From assembly GCF_029784155.1 (NCBI RefSeq), contig NC_073693.1, positions 146,384,843-146,448,842 on the forward strand: a stretch of DNA of 64,000 nucleotides, written 5' to 3'. Shown here piece by piece: positions 22,123 through 35,225 of this stretch. Both the position numbers and the translations under genes were made by a program. Every line of letters begins with the position of its first letter. Position 1 is the first letter of the stretch. The notes beneath the pieces were generated by a model. It searched no databases. It worked only from the letters and a program-made list of their open reading frames with translations, and was not told the DNA's origin. This DNA is from Uranotaenia lowii (taxonomy: Eukaryota; Arthropoda; Insecta; Diptera; Culicidae).

Positions 22123-24179
22123 CTAAAATCTGAATGTATAGATTTTACAAGAATTAAATATTAGTCTAATTTGAACCCCAAATAAGTTTTTCTTTCAAAT
22201 AAAGCCCAAGATCAATCATTCATTTCTTAAGGCTTAAAAAACTCAACACTTTTAGGACTTATTTTCGAAAATAATGATTTTTAATGAATAACTATTATTA
22301 TTAAAGAACTTAAACCCAAATAATGAGATACTTTTACTATTCTTTTTGTTTGCATTGTTCAAGCAAAAATGTTCTAGGAATAATTTTGTCACCACAACTC
22401 CTCCTATGAAGCAGTTCTTCCTACGGACCTAATTGAAATGTTTATAACAGGTGTTGAAAAACGAAAATAAAATTTAATCTGCGATTTAGGAATGACTCCG
22501 ATTGAGAAATTTAGTGAATACTTTTCAGAGCATTTGTATGACATAAGAAGTATTGGATACCTGAATGGCGAAATCTTCACTAACTCCAATCTAATTTTTA
22601 TGGTATCATAACTAAAACAAAAAGATTTATAAATATGCATTATGTTAAAAATCTCCAATTTATATGGTTGAGAATATGTTTGTCATACAACTATTCCTAA
22701 CTTTTGAATAGATAAGTCTATGAAATCCAGTTTAAAGTCTTTTCATATTTGCCGCTCCTGAGACATGACAAAATTCAGCTTCTAGTCAATGAACTAACAA
22801 AAAACATAAATTACTGAAACTGTGGATTGAAACGTGACAATAAAACCAAACGAAACAAGTTAGATAACTTTCGCTGAGCGTATAGGCAGCTTAAAACATT
22901 TTAAACAGCCATATAACAAAACCGGTGTAGCACGTGATAAAACCTTCCGTTTGAAGATGTACGTACGTTCCTACAACATATTACATTGCGCACCGACCTG
23001 AAGTATTAACTTCCTTCTTGACTGCCTGACGACTCTATGAGACGCAACACGATGACGATAGACCAACTGTTGAATTTATAGAGTTGGACATCGATAGAGG
23101 TTGCATTAATTTGCACCTCTACGATCCTGACGCGGAACCTCAATTACTGGTTTGACAGCTTCTTGCAAGCGTCTCGTGCGATCACCAAGAGATTGTCCAC
23201 TCCTAGGCGATGTTACAAGGCACCATCATGAAAAAGAATTTGCATTTTCTATCTAGTATCGACAGAGGTTGAGTAATTTTCTAAAATAAAACTCTAACAC
23301 TTACTGCATAATGTTCAAACTTCCATTGGATATGGCACAAATATTGTAAACTGTCGTTTGGAAAATGATTAAGAAATAAAAAGTTATTTTCTAGTCAGAA
23401 TATTTAATAGAAAATGGGGAATATATCACTGAAATTGTTATAACTACTTTGCATAATAGGTATTTGAAATCATAAAAGACACTTTAAAACACATTCTAGT
23501 TGAAGAACCCCTCCATAAGATGAAGTTACATTAGAGATATTCCATTCATGGCGAGTCTTGGTAAACCTTCGATCAAAAATCGAACACACGTTAAAAATAG
23601 ATCTCAACCGATGAATGGACCAGCTCACATATCGTTCCATCACTCTGCTCTATATAGCATAATCAAAACGTGTGCTCTTTAATCACCATCATCTTACATA
23701 CCGAAACGAGATTAAATGGCATGTAATCAATTTATCAACTCGAGCTCTCCTCCAACGCGTGGTGTGGTGAAGTTTATTTTTTGAACCTATATTTTTATAT
23801 CGGTTTCAGGGTTGAGTTGACCAAAAAAAAAGAGAAACTGTGACCCCCTGTTGAGTACTGAGCCAGACAAAAAAACATAAAATTTGCAACCAAAAGCTGT
23901 CGAATGGGGAAACAAGTATGACGATAACGCATGGATGCATTTTTTTGACCCACTCGTTGACCACGTTAGCATTTTTAAAATTTTAGTTCAATTTTACTCA
24001 TAAAAGTTACTTAAAGAAAAAAAAATGTTTGAATGTGTTATTTTGCATTTTGAATATATATTTTGCAAAATGTTTCAGCAACATACAAAGACAAGGGGAC
24101 ATTTTCACACATAATTTTGCTACCTCGACTTCACGGGTTCAAATTTTCAAAATATGCAAAATAAACTGTAAGACACACG
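22123..24179. other. Single-copy-looking noncoding DNA
   Basis: No gene is recognised. A moderately GC-rich part (about 22850-23240) includes two similar phrases, ATCGATAGAGGTTGCATTAAT and TATCGACAGAGGTTGAGTAAT, about 180 bp apart. Small frames of 61-84 codons have no recognisable domain. Confidence 0.4.
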
Positions 24180-24510
24180 GCCAATCTCTCGTGTAAGGTC
24201 GCTCTGTTTATCCGGGTAGTAAATCATTTCTCCCGGGGGTCGAAACAATTCTTTTAACAACTGCTGGATTGCACTTTTGGGCCAACAACCAACAACCCTT
24301 CCCAGGTCATATTTCGGGGCTGGCTGTGCGTTTTCGCAGCACCACGGAGCTTTCGATTTTAAGGCATATCTACTTTAGAGAAGAGCGTCATTTCTTACTT
24401 TGCATGCTGCCGGCGGACAAATTTGTTCCCACGCCCATTCGAGTCGGGGTCCGGGAGAACTTATATGCAATAACAACCTATTTGTTCCTTACATTTGCAT
24501 AAATAGCAGC
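24180..24510. other. GC-richer island with octamer-like sites
   Basis: The block stands out from its AT-rich surroundings, with TCTCCCGGGGGTCG, CAGCACCACGGAGC and CTGCCGGCGGACAA. It contains one perfect ATTTGCAT octamer (24493-24500) and a close relative CTTTGCATG (near 24399). A 77-codon frame on the plus strand has no recognisable domain. It may be a cis-regulatory element, which is inference from composition and one motif only. Confidence 0.25.
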
Positions 24511-25675
24511 GCTCTGGTGAGTATCTTGTTTTAAAACTTTTGCTTTCTACTAATCAATGAGCTTTCAAAATTATTCGTATTATTACCCCTTCGACAAGTG
24601 CTGGCTGATTAGTTTCCAATTATTTTTGTTGTCATAAATCGATGTTAAAATAATGTTCGTTGAGAAATATTGCGAAATTTTGCAACCATTCTCATTAAAT
24701 TTTAAACGAAAAGCTGTCATGTGTTAAATAATATCACATTAGAATTGTAACCACATAACAAATAAATAAAACAGTTTATGTAAACAAAATTATGAGAATT
24801 CTCAATCAGCTGCTTTGAAGTTCTCTATTTCAGGACCGATAGCCGTTATAGTCATCTTTCAATTGTTGACTTTTCTAGCTGAATGGTGCCGAGTATTTCA
24901 GACCCTAAGCGGTCTTTAAATATTCAAAAGGAGTATTTTAGACCCGATAGTGTTACCATCAACAAAACATTTATTGGCAGATATGTAAATAAACTTCATT
25001 TTTGTGCCGAGTCTGATCCGTTCTATAAAAACTTTTCATTAAATCAAACTATTTTCGCAATACACAGAAAAAAAATTTGACTATTACGTGTCACTGAAAC
25101 TGCAACCTAATAATCTAAGAATGCATGTGAATACATACTTGGGCAGAGATTGCGGTGAATCCGTGCACCCATGGTGGATAACCAACGTATGAAGAATAAT
25201 CAAATATAAAAAAATCATTTAAATTCTTCAGTTTCATAGACATAAGGTCTTCAAATTTAAATAAATAAGTACACAATTCATAATTATTTTACCCATACTA
25301 GTTCAGTATAAAACATATTTATCACCTAAAATTACTCGATTACTCGAATGTACATGTATTAAAACTAACATAACTTTTACAAATTTTGATGAAATTTCGC
25401 CAAACTTTGACAGAAAGTTCTATTATAGTTGAGCAACAAAACAGACCAAAAAAATTGGGAGACAAGTGCTTGAAGCGCCAGACAGCGGTCGATCCGAGAA
25501 GTTTTTCTACAAATTTCTATGATTTCGCATCGAAAATCAATAATTTCATAGCTAATGACACACTCCTGCCCACCATTAATCAACTAAGGCTCTTTGTCTT
25601 GAATGTAGATTGCAAATAAAATCAAAAGCAAGCGAAAAAAATTTATCTTGTTCGAGTTATAGGTTTGTGAATTTT
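24511..25675. other. AT-rich sequence, possibly part of a piggyBac-like element
   Basis: Overlapping frames at 25377-25619 on both strands (68 and 77 codons) have no known domain. The right part may be the body of the element ending at 25890, but no matching left terminus was found. Confidence 0.35.
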
Positions 25676-25890
25676 ACCAGTCATTTTGACTGGTCACGGT
25701 CCGAGTGTCCATGGCGAAATTTTTCTCGCTTAATAAAAGAGCTAGAAGAATAAAAAATACACAGTTTTGTAGAGATTCAAAATTCATGAAAAGTCGTATT
25801 TTTTGCGAATTTTTAGAGCGTAGTGTTTAAAAGATATTCAACAAACAAAGTGTCCCACCAGTCATTTTGACTGGTGCGGTCTTTCTAGTG
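25676..25890. mobile_element. piggyBac-like non-autonomous element, right end
   Basis: The end reads GGTCTTTCTAGTG followed by TTAA (25891-25894). On the other strand this is TTAA then CACTAGAAAGACC, close to the CCCTAGAAAG start of piggyBac elements, which target TTAA. A 19 bp near-palindrome, ACCAGTCATTTTGACTGGT, occurs identically at 25676-25694 and 25857-25875. The left end is not found, so the extent is a minimum. Confidence 0.5.
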
Positions 25891-25894
25891 TTAA

Positions 25895-27968
25895 TAGCGT
25901 TTCCTAAACCGTTAGCATAGTGTTTGCAGAAAAGTTTTCCCATACAACTGTTTTAACAATTACATAACCTAACAGCATATTCAAAATACAATCATTCCAT
26001 AAGTCACGATTCTATGATCGTTTGCTAAACGTTTTTTTATGCTTCATCAAATCGTCGTTTGACGATTTAAGAAATCGTTTGGTTATAATTCTCATTTATG
26101 AGGGTTACAATTTAGCTTTGAGGCCAGTCTTTTGATGAAAGAAAATTATTCCAAAACAGACTGAGGTTAGGTAATTGATAACAAAACAATACCTTCTTGT
26201 TATTTCAAGATAATTGACCATCCTCATAGTCAAAACGGAACAGAACAAATAGTTGCATGAATGCCTTTTGCCAAGCAACAAATCGAAATGTTCTCATTTA
26301 CTGCGACAAACTTCTCTTACTCAAAAATGGATAAATCTATCAAGAGCGTGTATTCCATTAAGAGAAACGTTAAACGAAACTGTGATTAAAGGTCTCTTAA
26401 AACTTTTTTAAAACTATTTATTAAAATTGTTTTATTAAAACATTTTTCTTACTGGCATAAACAAATTTTAAAACTGTTTTACAACTGGTTTAAGACTTTC
26501 AATATTAACTTACTAAACGCCATATTGATTGTGAAATTCAATCGAAATTTTTGAAGCCAACTTGCTGGAAATAATATTATAATGCTAAAAACTAGACATT
26601 TTCGACAAATTTGACAATGTTTGCGGTACTATTTGTTGTAAAGATAATGAATTTCAATGCAAATTATAATTTGTATCATTTGAGCAAATTAATATGTTTA
26701 TTGATTATTTATTATTATAATTTGTTAATTTGAAAAATGCTTAAAATGTGGTCAAGGCTTTTTTTGAGGCGCGCTTATGTTTTGATGCTATTTCGTATAT
26801 ATTTCACCAGAAATCTGAGGTTACAGGAAGTTTCATGCTAAGATATATTGAAAATGAAAATGATTTTTTTTTAATAATTTAAATGGAATCTTCTCCAATC
26901 ACCAAATAAGAGGGGTAAGTGATAACACGAGAAAAAAAACACGGAACAGAAAGCTCCCACAGTAAAAATGCTACCAGATTCCATGACGTAGTTTTAAAAG
27001 AATTGTGGATAGTCTTAAAAGAGCTCTGAAGGGTTTCTTAAAGCTATGTCTATAAGGTCGAATAAAACTATTCTGTTGGACGTTCTATAATAATAGAACT
27101 AGCTTTAAATACGTGCTTGAATACGCTTTGGCTTATAGAGTAGCTTCAGGAAATAGTCTTAAGCGAGCTGTGAAGGTTGGCATAAAACTTAAATTGTTAC
27201 TTGGGATGGGCGAAATATCAGAAAAATAATCCAAATTTTCAATTTATTCTGCAAAAACATCAGCCAAGTGTTATTGTTCTAGGAGATTTTTTAACATTAT
27301 TATTCTGCTTAAATCTCCTAATCTCAATAGACTAATGGTTTTATTTCTAATTCTGAGGTATCAGAAATAATCTCATCGTCTTTTACCATATTGCTTAGAG
27401 GACTTATGTATATTTGACAAAGAAATCGCTGTTATGAGGAATCAGAAATTGGGATTCATTTCAATCTCCCGATTTTTTCACCATTCATCACATCAAACTG
27501 AACGTCTACTTCTTGAGCAGTGTTATTGTGTTAATTAACATTTGTTGAATTGATGTACATAAGTCGTTCTATGATAAGATCCAACAAAATATAGTCCTGG
27601 AAGACGCTAGAACTGTATCGTGCTAAATCTCATGCATGATATTTTAGTCATATTCCACAGAACGACTTAGTACATCATTAACAAAACTTGATAATCTGGA
27701 TAATGTTTTGATCCATTGGTTGAAGTTATGCTTCGGTTTTTAGAGTGAGGCAACGGTTCTCTTCAACTTAAAAAACCACTGTTTAAAAAGTTTACGAGTC
27801 ATTTACGCGTATTTTTAAGCCACTTAGTACACGGGCCAGAAACACGGACATAGGTGTACTTCTGAAATAAAGTCCTCTCTTGTCTGTATTCAAAATCTGG
27901 CCGCCGACCGTGGCCTAGAGGATTGCGATCAAGTCTTCTTAGCCAGAGGTCATGTATGTATGTATGTA
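25895..27968. other. AT-rich noncoding DNA with small hairpins
   Basis: No gene is seen. Small inverted repeats include AAATCGTCGTTTGACGATTT near 26050 and GATGTACATAAGTCGTTCT/AGAACGACTTAGTACATC at about 27553-27680. Near 27900-27950 the phrase GTGGCCTAGAGGATTGCGAT resembles a tRNA A-box but no B-box follows, so a SINE is possible but unproven. Confidence 0.4.
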
Positions 27969-28003
27969 CTATGTATGCCGAGTCTCAGTCATGGCATACA
28001 TAG
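27969..28003. repeat. Perfect short hairpin next to (TATG)n
   Basis: CTATGTATGCC (27969-27979) and GGCATACATAG (27993-28003) form a perfect 11 bp stem with a 13 nt loop, directly after a (TATG)n run. Element copy B begins at its right foot. Confidence 0.7.
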
Positions 28004-28985
28004 TAGGGGAGAGTAGGGATACTTGATCCCCTTTTCTTATTTTCACCATATCTTTTTGGAAAAATTTAGCAACTCGCCGCCTTTGACATTTTCTGACAGC
28101 TTGTAACTTCAAGTTTTTATGCTCCAAAAATTAGAACGATACTTGAACCCGTTGATGAACTAGAAGCATTTTCGTAGGAGTAAAAAAAATGCGATTTTCA
28201 TGAAGTTAGGGGAGACTTGATCCCCTATTGCAGGAGACTTAATCTTTTATTCAGGAAGCCCTAATCCTTGTATAAAAATCAAACAAAACCCCAAGATAGA
28301 ATGTTAATTGACTATTTTGGTCATGTTTGTTCGCATTTTACAATTTATAGCAGACATAAGAAGAAAATTCTATAACTTTGTCTCAACGCTAATAACATTG
28401 CATACTTAAAGGCGCTATTTTTTATAATTAAGAGAAATTAATTATTTTTGCTCTTTTCTTCAGACAATTGTTTGATAAATATTAATTTTTGGATAAATAT
28501 TAGTAATTTCGTAATCAGCAATCATAACGATCAATTCAGAAGAAGAATATGCCGTTTGGAAGGGGGATCAGTTGTACCCAACTCTAGGGGATCAATTGTA
28601 CCCATAATCAACATTTTAGAAAACTTTTTCTGAAAAAAGTTGAGAGTTTTCCATTGCTTTGAAAATATGGCATTATGAAGTTCATTTTACGCTCGAACTA
28701 TTGATACATTGGAACAAATATTTTTTTTTCATAATTTTCCCATGTAAGGAATATTTTAAAATGATGAAAAAAGATCTTCAAGTTACATTTTGTGAAATTT
28801 TTCAAACAAAGTTCAATTACTAAAACAATTATTTTGTTAAAAATTTTTAAACTACAAACATTGTTATTTTGCTCATTTTGGCACATTTTTCTAGAACATT
28901 TGATCTTTGTAAGACATTCCAGTTTTGAGATACAGCTAAGGAATCAAGTGTCCACAGGGATCAAGTATCCTCATTCTCCCCTACT
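28002..28985. mobile_element. Inverted-repeat element, GATACTTGATCCCC type (copy B)
   Basis: The left end is AGTAGGGGAGAGTAGGGATA and the right end CTCATTCTCCCCTACT, perfect complements over the outer 11 bases. The interior is nearly identical to copy A at 20729-21681 (for example both have CTTTGACATTTTCTGACAGC and GGAGACTTGATC-type words), with small indels. About 30 extra bases lie near 28138-28165. It is non-coding. Confidence 0.8.
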
Positions 28986-31005
28986 GTTTTCGTGCTGGAG
29001 GTTTTCGCATTTGTAAGATGCTATCTTAGTGTTAAGTAGAATTTAGATCTCTTCAAAAAACATGAAGTTTCACTGATATGTATGTGTGTGTTCGTTTTTC
29101 AAAATCTGACTCGCAGACATAAAATTTTCCAAAGATTTCTGTTTAAAGCAATGTTATTCTCTTTTCGTAGTTAAAACTTTCTGACCCGTTTAACCGTCGG
29201 ATTCGATCATCCGTTCCGAAAAAATGGGGGGTACGCAGAATCGAGACCGTCTTGCATTTCGCGGAAAATCTTCATACTTTTTTTAATGAAATAAAAACTA
29301 CAAAAGTTCGAAAAATAAATGTTAAACTCAGCTGTCAGCAACATAAAAATTATCATTTTTGTTCACTCGAAAGAAGTTTTTATACCTCTTTGGATCTTTG
29401 GACCTTTATTGTTATTGAAACTTTACCTTATATTCACTATTGCAAGCTTCCAATTAAAAGCGTCCCCAATGGAGAAAATAAACCTGCACCATCACACATC
29501 AGTCAACACGTCCGCTCTTCATTATATGGGGTTCCGATACCTTCATACATGCAGTAATCTTCATCTTGCTATTTTGAAGAAACGGCATAGAATCACCATT
29601 CACTAGAAAATGAAGAAGAATCGTCAGAAGACCATCATTGGAGCTGTATAAAAGAAGAGTGCCAAGCTAGCTAGAATGCATCGATGCGGTACAACATGAA
29701 AAAACTATGCCGCCCGCTTTCTTTGGTCTGCCGATGATCGCTGGGGATATCGACTCAACTCAACTCAACTCGGCTAGGATGGAAAAATGCCGTGGAAAAT
29801 TATGCTTTCGAAGGGCGCTCGCGGGAAACCGAATAAATCCGTCAAGGTGAAGAATAAGAATGAATGAATGAAAATTGCAAACGGCAACCGGGCTGAAATG
29901 GATGGATGGATGGAACGTCTTCGGTCCTAGATACATGCTTAGATGGATAGCTAGCCCTCGATGAATGTAGGTATATTGTATATAAGTGATGCACCAATTC
30001 GTTGGAAGTTAGCCAGTTGGAACCGAATGCAGTTCTGTTCTGGCAGTGGCAAACCCTTTAAGAGACCATAAACAATAACCAAAAATCTGTATAAAAATGT
30101 TAAAGCTGTAATTTTAAACTGTGGGCTAACAATTGCAAACGATATTTGCGGATCTAAAATTTTTATTTCATTCATCCATTCCATAAAACATATTCTACTC
30201 AAGTATTAGAAGGGTTTTCCGGAGAAAGACCAACCCTCAATTGACATTGAAAGGTGCTGAAAGAATGCACCGACATTTTCCCCTCACTTCGTTTACGAGA
30301 TGTTTATAACTTTTCGCTAGTTCGCCGCCTCCAAAGTTTCTATTCTCCCTTGGCAGCGGCTGACATTTTCTGCACAGTTTGAGTTGATGCGCAAAATGTG
30401 ATTCGGTTGGAAGGTGGTTTTTCAATTTTTAAACGTGTTGTTCTGAGTCACTTTTAGCCGAAGCCATTCACAGGTGTCAGTGACCGTGGTGGGTGGGATT
30501 GAGCAATTCACAGACGATTGCTGTCAGTATATTGAGTGATTTCTTATAAAATAAAAAAGCTGTGAATACTATTTTGCAATAAATGAATATATATTTTATT
30601 AAATTATATTTAATGTGGGACTTGATGGCGCTGCTATTTTCTCGAATACCACTGTAGATTTCTTTCTAACTTTAAAATGAGTTATGATTTTCGGCAAATT
30701 ACAGGTGGCAAAAAGAGGTGTCAGTCAAGATTCGTTGTAAAATTAGATTCAGTACATTAAAATAATTCAGTAGTCAAGTAGAATTATTGAATATGATCAC
30801 TGGATATGAGGGTTTATGAGGGCCCATACAAGTTTCAGCAATACTCTATAAAAAGAGTTATACGAAAGGAATCAACTTAAGTAGGGGAGGGTTTTAGGGA
30901 TGGAGAAATGTTTCTATGCATATTCCGGAACCCTCCAGTGGGGGGATAAAAAGGGAAGAAGGGGGGGTCTCATACGTTCATGGATTAAAATTTGTCATAG
31001 GAAAC
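28986..31005. other. Single-copy-looking noncoding DNA
   Basis: No gene is recognised. A GC-richer part (29640-29960) carries low-complexity patches: a (CAACT)n run near 29755, (GAATGAAT) near 29860, and (TGGA)n near 29900. A second GC-richer patch is 30240-30500. From about 30790 the words GAGGGTTTATGAGGGCCCATAC and GGGGGGGTCTCATACG may belong to a decayed Helitron ending at 32657. Confidence 0.4.
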
Positions 31006-31007
31006 TA

Positions 31008-32206
31008 CAGTTGCGTTCAAAAAAGAATGAAATCGCGTGAAGCTGCGCACTCACTTCCAACTTCGACAAGCTGTCATTTCTCTCTCGGTTGATATTTTTT
31101 CATGAAATTTTCACACAATCTAGTTCAACTATCCAACTAACGTTCTGCAAAATTTGAAAAAATTACAATGACTGGTAATAAAGATACGGCTATTCCCGTA
31201 AAAAAGGGAAATTTGGAGTTGCTTCACTAAATTTGCTGTATCTTGTACAGTTTTCATTGAAAAACCTTGAAAATTGGTCAAAAGATGTAAAAATGTTTGA
31301 TCTAGTACCAGGCCAAGTTTTGTCGAAATCGAATAACGTGATCAAAAATTGTGCCTGTTAGAAAATAAGGTTCATTATCGCCCAACGAACGATTTCATTC
31401 TTTTTTGGACGGATGTTTGTATAGAAAACATCTTCATCAATGTTTTCTTGGTTTTTTCATACACAAAATAAAAATTTATCACACCGAATGTTGTGAATTG
31501 GTAGAAACTTCATTTGTGCTTTATTTAGGAATAGAAAGTGTGTCAACAGAGTTCAAAATAAGAAGAACAGTGTTTCGGAAATGACCTGCTAAATATACTG
31601 ATAAACAAATTTGATACACAATTAAAACGAGTATTATATTTGCTCTTGTGTTTAAGTACCAGTTCTGTTGGAACAATTTTTATTTCTAAACGAAGCAAGA
31701 ATGAAGTTCCTTACAATTTATAAGATTCTTTGTGATAAATTTTGATTTTGTGTAAGAGAATACCAAGAAAACATTGATTAAGATGTTTTCTATACAAACA
31801 TCCGTCCAAAAAAGAATGAAATCATTCGTTGGGCGATAATGAACCTTATTTTCTAACAGGCACAATTTTTGATCACGTTATTCGATTTCGACAAAACTTG
31901 GCCTGGTACTAGATCAAACATTTTTACATCTTTTGACCAATTTTCAAGGTTTTTCAATAAAAATTGTACAAGATACAGCAAATTTAGTGAAGCAACTCCA
32001 AATTTCCCTTTTTTACGGGAATAGCCGTATCTTTATTACCAGTCATTGTAAATTTTTCAAATTTTGCAGAACGTTAGTTGGATAGTTGAACTAGATTGTG
32101 TGAAAATTTCATGAAAAAATATCAACCGAGAGAGAAATGACAGCTTGTCGAAGTTGGAAGTGAATGCGCAGCTTCACGCGATTTCATTCTTTTTTGAACG
32201 CAACTG
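31008..32206. mobile_element. Foldback Tc1/mariner-type MITE, copy 2
   Basis: It has the same termini as copy 1 (CAGTTGCGTTCAAAAAAGAA and its complement), TA on both flanks (31006-31007, 32207-32208) and almost the same length (1,199 bp). The arms are nearly identical inverted copies, including AAGATGTAAAAATGTTTGAT and its complement. The 200 bp centre corresponds to that of copy 1 with more changes. There is no coding region. Confidence 0.9.
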
Positions 32207-32208
32207 TA

Positions 32209-32599
32209 TATGCAAATAAGATTTTAAGACTCCTCCTTTCTTTTTAGTGGGGAGCTTCAAAATGAAGAGGGGTGCGTCCATACTTTTTAATAATTTTTTT
32301 TTTTGAGCAATAATCGTGCAAATTTGCATGGAAGGGTATCGGGTACGAGAAAAGTGTTCTTGATTTTAAACAGGGGGACTCTCATATTTTTAATGACTTG
32401 GAGAGTGATCAAGCAGTAACCAAATTTGGCTTGGGAGATGAATTTTTATGTATAAGTAAAACATTTATTATGGAAAAGTTTAGAAACTTTTGAATAAATA
32501 AATATAGGGTCTTAATTTTAGATACAAAATAATGATTGAAAAACAAATTTTAAGACAGGTTTTGAAACCAGAAAATAATATTTAAGAAAACAAGAATTA
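32209..32599. other. Possible body of a decayed Helitron
   Basis: Words such as GGGGGACTCTCATATTTTTA and GGGTATCGGGTACGAG, and the 3' end just downstream, suggest Helitron interior that was split by foldback copy 2. The matching 5' TC end could not be located, so this is inference. Confidence 0.3.
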
Positions 32600-32657
32600 A
32601 TCACTTTTTATGAATTTCCATCAATTATGGAAGGTGTAGCAAAGCATACCGGGTCAG
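32600..32657 (+). mobile_element. Helitron 3' end fragment
   Basis: The phrase GGAAGGTGTAGCAAAGCATA followed by CCGGGTCAG matches the 3' end of the Helitron at 16846-18936 in all but a few bases. The terminal CTAG is replaced by TTCA, so this copy is mutated or broken exactly at its end. Confidence 0.65.
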
Positions 32658-35044
32658 TTCAATAAAACTAAAATTCTTAACTTGTACTTTTAGACGATAC
32701 TCGCAATCAACACTGTCCTATATTGCAATGAATAAATAAAATACAAATGAACATTCCAACAACGTGCAAAGCAAGATTTATTAAAATAAAACTACCGTAG
32801 ACTGGGGTTGGAATTTTTGCAGATAATAATCAATAACTTGGTTTTAAGTTTCGATATCCCAAAATTGATTTCTTGGTTTGAGTTCTTATAAATTGAGTTT
32901 TAAATAGGCAAAATCAGATTTTAAAAATATGATTTCAAAATATTTAAATATATGTCTTTTTGAAAGGCTCGCAAACCAACGACTTCTGATCAAATATAAG
33001 CATTCAGAAGTAAACTTGTAGCTTTATGGGAAAATTGAACTTTTATTCTGTTTATAGTTTTAGTTTCAGTGTTGTTTGCATGGTAATTTTGCGATAATTT
33101 GTTCATATTAAAAATGAGTTCTTTTCCAAGAGTGAGCCTGAATATTAAAAATGACTTAAAAATGTTTCAAATGACAAATTTTCAAGAAAATAAAATTAAT
33201 TTGGTTATTGTCAAAGGACCCAAGGTTTTGCATTAAGGTCATTGGTTTTTGTAGCTAAAAATTATAAGACATTTTTCAAATTATTGTCCCTAAATTTATG
33301 CAACATTATTTCCAATCTTTAGGGGCTCAACCTCACCCCCATGGAGATTTTGGCAAGTAAAATTTCCACTTTAGTAACGGAAAATTACTTGAAATTAAGA
33401 GGTTTTAAATACTAAGTGTTAGCAAGCAAGTCAAAAATTTCGTCAAAAATCACTCTAGGCTTGAGATATTTCATTTCACGACACTATATGACGTTCACGA
33501 AATGAAACATATTATTGATTTTAAATTTCGATTTGCAACTCAATCAACTTTTTTTCAACAATCAACTTGACATACAAAAACATAACCTCGTCTTTAGAAA
33601 GGGTTTTTATCAGAAAGTGTAACTAAACAAATAAGGAGTTTGAAACCAATCATTTCTTCAAAACTAATTGATTCTTCGAATTCTAATATTATACATCAAC
33701 ACGTTGCAGGCCATACAGGTGATTAACATAACGATTGTCATCAGAATTAGAAAACAAAAGTCAAAAATCAAGTATCCTCTTCTTTATTACAAAAAATGTT
33801 TTGCTACAAAAAGTGTTACCGTCATTGCAAATGTTATACTGATATGAAATATTCTTAAAAAAAACCAATTGCAGTATTCATTTTATTTTACGTTTCTTGG
33901 TTTTTTAAAAACTGAACATCACATTCAAAAAGATTTGATAAATTACACAAGGCCACAAAAATGACATTCTTCCGAAGTGCAAACAATTAAAAGCTAATTT
34001 TGACTAATTTGGGTGCCCTGAATCCAAATATGCCATTTTTTATCAGATTATGTTTTTAAAAGAAATTTTGAAAATAGGTCAAAATCCTGCACTTAGTTGA
34101 AAAAAAATTTAAAACGAAATCATAACATTTTTTATTAAAGTTCCCCAAAAAAATATTTTTTTTTAAGAAATTTCAAACCAAATTGAATTTGAGATAATTT
34201 TGAATGCATCTAATAAATGAAATCTATTTTTTTTAAGTTTCTGCATTAATATCAGATATAATTGTAATGGTATCTTTCCAAATTCATAAAAACTGTAGTA
34301 TTTCACTTTTTAAAATGGTGCATAATTATCAGTAAAAAATTATTCCTTAGTTGAATGAAGTTTAATAAACAAACTCAGAATCGTTTTTTTTTCTTAAATA
34401 TAGATTAAAACTTGCACATTTCAAAAATTATAAACTTCAAATCACCAATATTAAAGGTATAGAACAATTTTTACAAAATATACCAAATCAATCAATAAAA
34501 TATTGACGTTAGATGTGTTCATCGGAAAAACCGTCTTAAATGTCAAAAACCTTATCTTTTCCAATTTTATAATTTGCTTCAATTTTCAAATAAATTCACT
34601 AAATTTGAAAATCAAACAATAAAAATTTCTAAAATTTTTTTTATTAATTTTGTCTTTGTTTTTCCATTCTAAATTTTTGTGTTCTGAAAACATCTTTGAA
34701 TCTTAGATTTTATAAAGAAAATGTAGTTTCATAATCAAAACTTTAAAGCCTGCGATTGAAAATTGATAAACTTTGAATTTATTTTTATGCCTCAAAATCA
34801 TGTTTTCGATCATTATTTTTAAAATTATCTTTAAAAAATTCGAAAACGATTCGATTTAGCAACTTTTAAGCTAAACTTTATTGCGCAATGTTTACTAAAT
34901 TAGTATTTGTTTGCGCTGTGTGAATTTTAAAGAAATATCACATAATCATATCACATCATAATCACATAAGAAATATCATATTTCTGTCAAAATATAAGTA
35001 CTTGGTACCGCTCCAATGCCAAATCTGTTTTATTTGAATGATAT
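32658..35044. other. AT-rich noncoding DNA
   Basis: Very AT-rich, with no gene, RNA or clear transposon. A small hairpin (TTTCATTTC...GAAATGAAA) lies near 33470-33512. Confidence 0.5.
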
Positions 35045-35225
35045 TTTACGTACACACCAAAAAATAATCAAATTTATTGGTGACAGAAACGCTTCAAGCC
35101 ATAATTAGATTTGATTTATTTTTGAATATGATCTAATTTTACATCTTTACACACATATTATTAAATGCGCATAAGTATAAATCAGATGTCAACCAAAAAT
35201 AAGTATTAAAAGATGTAAAATTACG
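35045..35225. repeat. Small MITE-like repeat, related to 40.1-40.4 kb
   Basis: ACAGAAACGCTTCAAGCCAT (35083-35102) matches the complement of 40271-40290 at 19 of 20 positions. Inside, TAATTTTACATCTTT (35134-35148) and AAAGATGTAAAATTA (35209-35223) are perfect inverted repeats. ACGTACA occurs at both outer edges. No family name is recognised. Confidence 0.45.

Noticed and set aside
27900..27960. tRNA-like A-box (TGGCCTAGAGG)
   Set aside because: No B-box (GGTTCGANTCC) and no cloverleaf could be built, so neither a tRNA gene nor a SINE is supported.
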